Origin: Dipylidium caninum
Taxonomy: Eukaryota > Platyhelminthes > Cestoda > Cyclophyllidea > Dipylidiidae
Assembly: GCA_017562135.1 (NCBI GenBank)
Contig: QEYB01001401.1
Span: 62,001-126,000, forward strand
Length of the DNA: 64,000 nucleotides
Direction: 5' to 3'
Every line of letters starts with the position of its first letter. Within the stretch, counting starts at the first letter, position 1. This document shows, piece by piece, positions 55,376 through 64,000 of this stretch. The translations under genes and the position numbers were made by a program. The notes under the pieces are model-generated. The model was given only the letters and a program-made list of their open reading frames with translations, ran no database searches and was not told the DNA's origin.

Positions 55376-56676
55376 TGGCCAAACTGGGCGGGAAAACAAT
55401 TAACTCGAACCCATGTGCCCTCAGCCGATTGAAAAAAATTTAATAAAGTGCTTTAAAACTTTATCTTATAACTGCTCTTATGGTCGGCGGAAGAATCGGG
55501 GCGAATTAAAGCGACGTGGACGAAACTCATCCAAATATGGAGCATCAATGGCAACAAGGTAGTTCGTTTTCGGAAAGAAACAGACGGTGAAAGTTTCAGA
55601 GGCGTCAGATGCGCCCGAGACAGAAAAGTGTGTCTGCATGAGCGTCTAAACCGTCTAAATTCCTTTCGGGTCAGTCGCCTGCGACACTTGTGGGGAACAG
55701 TTTATCCTGAAACGAATCGGGGCCTAGACAACTCTGCCCACCGAATCACGGCCTCGGCCGGGCGTCGCGAATCGGCCGCCCGATGGGGCGCCTGCCCGGT
55801 CTGCTCGATCCTGCAAGACGACCACGTTGGAGGTTGAAGGCAAAGAAGGCGTCGCCCCCGAGACGCGGCGCGGAATACGTCCGCCTGGTCGAGACGGGGC
55901 CGTCGAGGGCGGTCACGCGGGCTCAGGGCTCTTCTCGCAGCTCTGCCCTTTGAGGCTGTCGAAGCGACGCTTCAGAGAACAGAGGCACAGCGAGGAGGAA
56001 AGGGTGGACTGTGGGCAAAGACCGGGGAAGGACGTCGCATTCAAGAGAGTAGACGATCCAAAGTAAATCCAGTCTCGCGTGGCGCTGACGAGGTTTTTTC
56101 GTCAGGGACCGCCTGGAAGGTAGAACATCAGGCTGATCGGTTTCGTGTGACGCGAATCGCACAGGCCTCGGCAGCTCCACGCAGGCGACAATTTCCACAC
56201 CGCCACGACGGGCAAGGAGAATGGAGGCGTTGGGTTCGTCTTCAGCGATGCGAGACACCAACTTACGCGGTGCGCTTTGAACAACCTCAAACGCCTAAAA
56301 TTGAGGGCGAGTGGAGGGCTCGTCAAGTGCCACGAGCTCTCACGAGTCCTCCGCCCAACTCTCCACGCACAAAAACGCTTCGTTTGCACCAGTCAAGGAC
56401 GAAAGTCGCCACGAGACTCACACGACTGGCACAAGGACGCTTCTGCACCGCCTCGCCACGCTCCAAAGGCGTTAATAGTCGCATCTGGCGAGTTCAAGGA
56501 GAGAAAAATCACCTGCGGAGAAGCTTTTCAGCCTGCGACGTGTGTTGGCCGTTTATTCCACGGAGCATGGGGGGGTTTGTCGCCCCCGAGCACTCCCACT
56601 TGGGTCAGAATTTCAAGTTCGAATTGTCTACACCGAAAATAATCCAGTTCCGACAATTTCACAACTGTTGGTTTGA

Positions 56677-57321
56677 CTATCCTGACCATCGCCGCCACAG
56701 ATTCACAGGCGTAGCACCACGAGGGTGTTTTTGAGCGCACAACGTCTGCGCACGGAGGGCAACTCCTCCCGCGGCGTCGTCCCCCCGCCGAGACAGACGT
56801 TCCACCGTTGGAGGAGCGGTTCCCGAGGAAGTGACAATCCGAGCAGTCGTGGACCTGAGGGAAACGAAAGGGCAGTGGGAGGAAGTGGGGTGGGGTGGAA
56901 GACTCCCAACCCGCGACTCCTTCAAGCGTCCACGATTCGGCTTCTCAACCCGACGTCGCCAAACTCGTCTTAATTGCTGGAGGCAGCCCACAAGAAAAGA
57001 TGAATTTTTAACGAAGATGTGAGGGAAAAGACGAAGGTCTTTGCTGTTGTTGCTGCCTTCAAAAAATTCCAACTGACGCTCTGATGGAATTTCATCGGTT
57101 CCGCAACTTGCCCACCGGATCTTGGCAACAGGGGTGAGAAATTTTGAGCTTTTGTTCGGATAAAATGCTCGTTTGGCCGCCAACTTAGCAGTCGAATCGT
57201 CCATAACCCGCTGTTCCCGTGCCTTGGCACCAGCACGCAATCGGTTTTGCCGTTCCACCAAACCCTGGAGACACTTGCGGTGATCTTCTGGCCAAAACAC
57301 GAAAGATTTCGCAACATCCAT
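56677..57321 (-). CDS. unidentified ORF, 214 codons
   Basis: Starts at an ATG (MDVAKSFVFWPEDHRKCLQ) and opens with a charged, helix-like N-terminal part, then becomes Arg/Ser/Pro-rich in the GC-rich patch. The first third looks more protein-like than the rest. No domain recognised; could be one exon or chance. Confidence 0.2.
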   Translation of the reverse strand: MDVAKSFVFWPEDHRKCLQGLVERQNRLRAGAKAREQRVMDDSTAKLAAKRAFYPNKSSKFLTPVAKIRWASCGTDEIPSERQLEFFEGSNNSKDLRLFPHIFVKNSSFLVGCLQQLRRVWRRRVEKPNRGRLKESRVGSLPPHPTSSHCPFVSLRSTTARIVTSSGTAPPTVERLSRRGDDAAGGVALRAQTLCAQKHPRGATPVNLWRRWSG

Positions 57322-60126
57322 CGCAGCTTGTCGGCATCACACACTTTTTGGTTTGTGGCTTGCTGCCCTCATCCGGATGAGAAGGTGATAAAATGAAATT
57401 CCCATGAGAATTAGATCATATTTGCATCTTAAATACCGACGCTGCGGCGGCTATCATTGACACGACACTGGACTTCGAATCATTAGGGACAAAACCGTTA
57501 TTCTTGTCAAATTAGAAGGCTAACAACCAGCGCAAACGACAGGATTAAGAAAAAAAGGCCTCCAAGATGATCTACGGCAAGGCACAAGCGAGGTGAGTGA
57601 AGCGAGGGACTTTGTTATTCAGTCGTGAGCGTGAAAATCGCTGGTGGTAGCGGACAAAGTGTCCCGACCGACCGCCACATTCTGTGGAGGCGGTCTCTAC
57701 GCTGACGCCCCGAGGGCGTGAAGAGGAGGGAAAAGAGACTCCGCTTCCTCGCCTGTGCTTCGGGTGTCAGTAGCGTCAGTCGAGCTAATAGACGCGCAAA
57801 AAGCCGGAAAGGGAGTTAAAAAGGCCCAAATCTGCTCGCCCTTTTTACGTGGTGTTACAGTTTAAGTCTGAAATGGCGGTAAAAGAGGCCGAAAACTGTC
57901 GAGAATTGGCACGCTTTTGGCCTTTCTCTCCCACTCCGCCCCATGCCAACTCCCTCCTTTTGTTCTTGCCTCCTTTCCTTCCTTCCTTCCACTTGAAACC
58001 GTCCCCCGAGTTGACCAACTTACCCGCGGGAAGCTCGGGCCTCGCGGTGGGCCGTGAAAATGAAATTCGCCCCAATTTCCGCCGAAGACCGGGTGCGCAG
58101 TGTCGATGATCCCACCACTAAAACATGAAAAATAAAAAAAAAGATTAGACGTCATATGAGAGTGGCAGGAGGTGGAAGTTATTGAAAGTACGGTTCAGGT
58201 GTATTCTACAGAAATTAACGCCCCAAAAATTTCAAGTAGCATTCAAACTGGCCTTTTCGACGGGACACGTGATTTCGCTAAATAGGATGGAGGACAGGGG
58301 TAAATGCTAGCACAGGAATGAAAGTGGACGAAGAATATCGAGGTGGCAGGTCCCGGGGGGTAGACAGGCCGACTCAGTTGCGATCTCGGCGAGTTAAGGT
58401 GGGGAGAAGGGGGAGGGAGACAAGGCTCTACGTCCGAGGGTGAAACCACCGCGCCCCTGGCCTCTTCAGCCTCGACCGGGGACGACCCAACTGCAGGCCA
58501 TTGAGACTCACCCACCGACCGGCACGAAAAATGAGAGAGACGATTTGATAAGAGGACACTCTAGTCATCGTTGATGATCTGACCAATTCTAGACGGAGTG
58601 CTTCAGTCGGTCTATTGGGCGCTTCTGGCGAAATGAAGTTATTTTCTTCTAAGACCTACCAGAAATTAACGTTTTTTTTACGTGCTAATACGCCTAAAAG
58701 GCAGCAAATGTACACACTCTTTTATGCACGTAATTAATGTTCAACTACACTTTATGGCCTCAGAGGTTGCGGCGGGGGAGAAGGCGAGGCGCGGAGTCGG
58801 CGACTCGGGAATGCAAATGAGTAGAGAAATCCACACGGAACGGCATCAATAAATCTACTCTTCTGTTTACATCTTATGCGAATCATAGTTTATTTTTGGG
58901 TTATGAATTTTAGCACCTGTACAATTTCAGCCTTTTTGTACATTTCATTACAGCAAAAAAGTGGCTGTTGATAGTGTTGTTTTTGTCAGAGGAAAAACAT
59001 ACATCGGTGAAATTGGCGAAAGTCATACAGTCCAGACATTAGGCAGGGGACACAAGTGGCTTATGAAGCAAGGCAGTGAGGTCAATATGCGGACCTAAAA
59101 TAGAAGGAAAAAGAGCAACGTGGTTATTTTTAAACGGAAAGCAAAAACAAATCGAGGATTTCGCTGTCCCGCTTTTCTGTCGCCCCAATTACCAAGTATG
59201 TCTGTAAGCGGTTTAACAGATTTGTCTCGCTTAACAGTGACAAATAACTCCTGCTTTATGAGGTAGGTTTTACAACCACCAACAAAATTGATCTAGACTC
59301 GCTTGTCCACCAATCGGAATCGAGCTTCAAATACGCCGGTGTTGATTGGCTCTTGAAGAACCAATAATATACCAGCTACTGCCGCTGACCAATAACAAAA
59401 CGAGACGAGAAAAATTCGAGACGTAACGAAACGGAATCCCCGGAAGTTAAAAACAAACGTGTTATTCAGATACAGATGGAACAAACATTTATTTATTATG
59501 TAAATCACAGTCGCACAGAGAAGGGCAGGAGCGGCGGTTGAAACTTACAATTTGCGCGAGAACCAGGAAAGGAGTTGAAACCAAATCTCGATTCTGATTG
59601 GTCGTGAGAAATTAGCCTAAAATGAGAGAGAAGCAGCGATAAACACAGGATTGGGGAAAGCGATGTTGTCAGCCCAACTCTTGGCGCCCCTTCGACAATT
59701 AGGACATGAAAGGGCGAGAACGATGGAGAAAAGTGAGTGCCTTGGAGCTAGCAAAAACGTATTTGAAAAAAAACCACTCTACCACTGGTGTGCGGCGTTA
59801 CGGGAGCCTCGATACTACGCCGAGCGAGGTACGAGTTTCAGCTTGCGAATGAACTTCCAGAAGTGCGGAAAAGGTTAAGGACAATCAACCTCGAACCATC
59901 ATTGCAACAATGGGAGAATGGGAAAGCTCGACGTAACGACCGCAGCAAAAAAAACTTGAGCCCCAAGAAACAGCCACAAGACTGGAACGTAAGCAACTTT
60001 GAGTAAGCTGCGGCGTGGCTGGAGAAGAGGGGAAAATGAGCCCGGAAGTGGTCGTCCCACACAAGTGCACTCCGCTGCTCGCCGGGGCAAACGCACAGGC
60101 AACGCCTCGCCCGGCCCCGACGATTT

Positions 60127-60145
60127 CCCCCCCCCCCCCCCCCCC
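60127..60145 (+). repeat. poly(C) tract, 19 C
   Basis: Uninterrupted C run inside a GC-rich patch. Confidence 0.9.
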
Positions 60146-62164
60146 TCACGGAAACGCGAAATGGGGCGACGGTTGGGTGGCGGGAAAGTCTCCACGCCGG
60201 ACCCGTGAACCGCGCCTCAAAGCGGTGGCAGACCCGGTGACGCGGCGTTGGCGCGAAAAACACACTGGCACCCGCGTCAAGGTGAATTCCGACAGCCCAA
60301 CGATCAACGGAGGCTGAAGAAGCCTGAACGTGCACTTTTCTCGTACCAGCAAGAAAAAATTGCCAGGACTTAAACTGAGAGAAGAAATTCACATCACCAA
60401 ATTCCATGTAGCCCTGTAAAATACCCCAAATGAGGCGAAAGAGCAAGATGGGAAGACAATGTGGAGGAGATAAATTACAAATGAGGAAAAAGTAGTGGTA
60501 AACAAGACTCTGTCCGCCGCATTTAGCGCTCAACGAGATGCACTTTGGGCGAAATTCTTGTTAAGTTTTTCCAAGCCGTCTAAAGCGTGAAAAGTGGGAA
60601 AATCAGGCTGATTAGGCGACACCGCCGCCAAGCAAGAACAAAATTCGGCGACATGGTGATTTGCATCCTCCACCCGTTGGTGACCTCGCCACCGCGGCGT
60701 CGCCCACTGGCGGGCAACCAGATTCCGGCCGCGGCACTCCACGGAGCGCCCACCACCGCCTGCGAGGCGCAAAATGACCGCCCCCTTCAACGTACAAAGC
60801 GTTTATCACGTCCGCACCCAAGCAGACGTCGAGGGGGCCAACGGTGGGGGGAAAACCACAGATAGGATTGGTTTCTCGACGTCCAAACAGGACTTACCAC
60901 CAACCAAAAGTTATTTATGTAGTGTGGGTGAATTTCAGAGCGATGTCCATACTTAAAACAACTTCTACCCCAAATTGGATGGATTTATTAGCGGCAGCCG
61001 ACTAAAGTTGCACATAAAAGAGCCCGGAATGACGCGGAGGCGAGGATGGGCAGTCGTAAAAAGGTGCAATTCCTTGCAACACCCAGGTTCAAGCAAAAAA
61101 GATGCCCAACAACGCTACTTCCACTTATCGGAGGTGTCAACAGCGCCCAAACTGGGGGGTGGGGAAAGAAACGACTCCTGGGGGACTGAAAACAATGACA
61201 GACTGATGACGGGGACCAGCATTGCGTCGAGTAAGTTTGGTGGCCGCGATTTCACACAAGAAACAGTCGTGACCAGAGCTGAGAGGCGACAAGGGCCAGC
61301 CGTTCAAAGGACAAACAGCGCGTCGACATGGACGCGGAGAAAGCGTATTTAACCTACGGACAAAGCGTAAATCTCAACAGCGCGGTTCACCAGGTCACAA
61401 CCAGTGCTTAACCGGTTATTGCTCATAACGCAGGGGTATTTCGTGCCACGAAGAGTGTAGAGAAATGGCAGTTGACCTCACGGTGACACAAGCGGCAAGG
61501 CAACAGCCCGAGTGGCGTCAGGTGAGCCCGCGAAATGTGTTCACCTCCCCATTGAAATAGCGGGGAAAACAAGAACTTGCTCAAAAAGTGAGAAACATTC
61601 TTGTGGTGAACTTCCCCCACGGGAGCCAATTTATAAACCACCTAATTGTGATTTCTTTAACCGATTTCCACTAGACAAACGAGAGTGCAGGGAGGAGCAC
61701 CGCACAAATATATGTAACTGGTGTTCCGTGTTAATTAAAAGGACTCCTGACCTAACCGACAACCATGTTGATTGCAAGTTCCTCAAATTTTAATTGTGTA
61801 AAGTACACATAAGCGTTAAAAAGGCGCTAAACGTGTGGATCACAGGTGAATGCGACTGCATGAGATTTGGGGCGCCACAGGTACCGGTGGTGTTGCTGCG
61901 TTTAGCGCTGTTTGCTAGCAAAGCCTACGGCTATAAAACCTACTGCTTAACTTGGAAATAAATACCGAAATGGGGGAGGTGGGGCTGGGCGTGGCGATGG
62001 GGAGGGGAATTGGGGCGGGGTGGGCAATTAGGAAACATTTATAGGAAATCATACGTGAAATCAAGCAAACACGCAGACAAATATACACAGATGAGGCCTA
62101 AGTCACTCCCAGCACAACTGTCCGCCTTATTGCACACCTTGTCGTATTTAATTGTCAGCCTCAT

Positions 62165-64000
62165 CTAGACTCCAAGTAGGTCATAAATGTCATCATCTGC
62201 GGTCTTCTTCACGGCCTCCTTCTGTGCTGCTGCTGATGTGCTAGTCGTTGCTCCCGCCGCACTTCGACGCCTCCGCTGAATCTGTTCCCGCAGGGCTAGC
62301 AACTTCGACGGGGGCGTTGTCAGCTGCTGTGCTGAACGGGGTGCCGATTGCGGCTGGGAAGTGGGCGTTATAACTCCCATCATCAGTTGGCTTATTCTCG
62401 TGTCCAAGTCCACTTGCTTTGGGAGTGCGAATCGGGACGGCGGAGGTGGCGGGGGAGGCGGCGGCGGCGCATTATCCAAATCAACGCCCAGACGACTTGC
62501 CACTTGATCGACGCGGGAAAGCACATCGTTCGCGGTTTCTTCAGCCCCCTTGCGAGATGCTGATGAGGAGGAAAGAACCGCTGGAGAGGCAACATTCTTA
62601 TTCCGATCCGCCATCAATCGCGCCTCAGTGGCAGCCAGTCGAGCCAAGAGAAGGTCGGCTTTGGCATCTAGCTCCGCCCGCAGTGCCTCCAATGAAAACT
62701 TCTTCTTGTCTTCCTGTTGGTCTGGGGAACAGTTAGCGACAGGTGAGTCTGAAGTGCTCACAGCAGGAGCCGGAGGGCTACTGACAAGCGGCGCTGCGGC
62801 AGCAGGCTGCGGTGAAGGCTTCGAGGACTTTTCACGACGCATCCGTTCGGCAACCATAGCCTGAGCCTTCATAACTTCCTCTTTCGAAGCCGCGGCCTGG
62901 ATTCTTTGGAAGTGGGCGAGTGCCCTGCTAGCGGCATCTCGAACTTCAGCCGAGAGGCGATACTTGCGACACTAGACAAATTTGTAAAAACATCCATTTC
63001 CTAAATGATAGTCTCTAAGGCTCAAAAAGACCACTTCTGAATCCACATTGGTCTACAAATCCTAACTCCTTGTTTCAGTATTCACGCGTCAACAAATAAA
63101 TAAATACATCAGGTGGCAAGTGAACAGTCTGGGGGATAGTAAAAGCTAAAAAGAAATTTGAATGATCAAATAAATTCAGGTGATAGAAAATATTACTGAC
63201 AATACGGAATTGGAAAAGAAATAAACGTAAAGGTTAATTCAAATCAAGTCAAAAGTCCTCGCTTCAGCGTGTTTTTTAAACTAAATGTATTAAATTCTGC
63301 CCCTCCATTATAAGGACTCGAACGAAAGCCTTCATTCGTAATATCGTTGCCAACCAACTTTTGAGGAAGGGATTAGAGACGTGCGGCAAGTTCAAAGTTT
63401 GCTTCATTAATGGTAGACTATGAAATAGGATTAACTAGAGAAGCGAATTACAATAATGTTAAGGCCTGACATTTTGAAATGCACACTCAAATATGGACGA
63501 AGATGGGCAAAGTAATGAGATAGAAATAGGACAAAATATTTAAGTAGTATTTTGGTTAGAAGAATGATGCTAATTAAGATGAATAGTGATAGCTTAAAAG
63601 TGTTCCCCCAGCAAGAAGAGATTTTGGATGATTAATGTGAAAGAAATGACAAGTTGATGCAGGCAACTTTGACGCTACTTAAATGTGATAGGCATTGCAC
63701 TTGATTGCGTTGGCGGTGGACTGATTCATACCTCAGGAAACATTCTAACTCAGTTCGAGTAGAACGGCAAACAAAAAATAAAGCAGAATTAAGAGTCTGT
63801 GAGTCTCTCATAAAATAACTGAAAGATCAGTGAAAAAGCAAAAAAAAAAAAGATGTTAAGAATGCTACCTTCTTAACGCAGTCGGTTAGCTCCCACACTT
63901 GAGTGATTTGAAACAACGAGACTTTAGTGGCACAAATGCGCTCCAGAACATTGACAGCAGCTCCAAAATCCTCATGACCTCGTACCAGGTTTACCTTCAG
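62165..64000 (-). CDS. LEDGF/HDGF-type integrase-binding-domain protein, C-terminal part (partial)
   Basis: Two exons: 64000-63869 (open at the window edge) and 62971-62165, both in phase 0. The junction gives DCVKK then CRKYRLSAEVRDAASRALAHF, which aligns with the integrase-binding domain of PSIP1/LEDGF and HDGFL2 (LKxxN, a conserved Leu-x-x-hydrophobic helix, a paired Lys-Lys, RRFK/CRKYR, then the last helix). In animals this domain bundles helices that bind IBM peptides of transcription elongation factors and MLL/menin. After it come a basic helix (MVAERMRREKSSK), a Pro/Ala/Ser linker, a coiled coil (LEALRAELDAKADLLLARLA), a run of ten Pro, and an acidic end DDDIYDLLGV. The PWWP domain expected upstream is outside the window. 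ATTAAA about 15 nt after the stop is a plausible poly(A) signal. Confidence 0.78.
62972..63868 (-). other. intron of the IBD-protein gene
   Basis: 897 bp, AT-rich, donor gtagca and acceptor TTGTCTAG on the minus strand. Nothing else seen inside. Confidence 0.7.

Larger units (their letters stand above)
55376..62164. other. 6.8 kb without a supported gene; GC-rich patches
   Basis: Two GC-rich stretches (about 55.6-57.0 and 59.9-60.9 kb) produce many overlapping Arg-rich frames on both strands. A run of 19 C lies at 60127-60145. The only frame worth noting is listed separately at 56677-57321. No splice-phase pattern like that of the MEG arrays was seen. Confidence 0.45.

Noticed and set aside
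59838..60533. 231-codon minus-strand frame and other long frames at 55.6-60.9 kb
   Set aside because: They cross poly(C) or Arg-rich GC patches, overlap frames on the other strand and show no motif or splice signal.

Overview
This is eukaryotic nuclear DNA. Every recognisable gene is split by introns, mostly GT-AG. The gene content and the very large arrays of tiny, frame-neutral exons resemble the micro-exon genes (MEGs) described from parasitic flatworms, so a platyhelminth, probably a tapeworm or a relative, is the best guess. That assignment is inference; there is no species marker in the window.

Layout. 1-4.1 kb holds mostly unassigned pyrimidine-rich sequence and one tail-anchored coiled-coil ORF (1191-1472, +). 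4.1-5.4 kb (+) is a small two-TM, PPxY-tailed membrane protein gene with a frame conflict in its last exon. 6.8-9.6 kb (+) is a seven-exon BCAP31/BAP31 gene ending in a KKTD ER-retrieval signal. 9.6-12.4 kb has one unexplained 303-codon ORF. 12.4-31.7 kb (-) is a giant array of micro-exons, called MEG-2 here. Two module types alternate: Cys modules of 54-60 nt and Arg/Ser/Gln modules of 36-39 nt, nearly all multiples of 3 with both boundaries in phase 0. Part of it has been amplified by tandem and segmental duplication. 33.0-39.9 kb (-) is a second micro-exon series, MEG-1, with eight exons of exactly 54 nt, ending in a long terminal ORF with a poly(A) signal. 39.96-45.57 kb (-) is a divergent alpha-type tubulin whose last exons run, in phase, straight into MEG-1. 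46.4-50.7 kb (+) is a GSK3 kinase gene, divergent to the tubulin. 53.9-55.4 kb (+) is a paralogue of the 4.1-kb PPxY gene. 55.4-62.1 kb has no supported gene. 62.2-64 kb (-) is the 3' end of a gene for an LEDGF/HDGF-type integrase-binding-domain protein, cut by the window edge.

The housekeeping genes (BAP31, tubulin, GSK3, IBD protein) are recognised from conserved motifs. The micro-exons are recognised only by recurrent splice-site geometry: acceptor AG, an open phase-0 exon, then a GTRAG donor, on the same strand again and again. Module sequences are also similar to one another. Because nearly every module is frame-neutral, exon skipping could create a very large isoform set. Three introns use GC-AG splice sites. 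Transcript boundaries, and whether tubulin and MEG-1 are one gene, cannot be settled from DNA alone.
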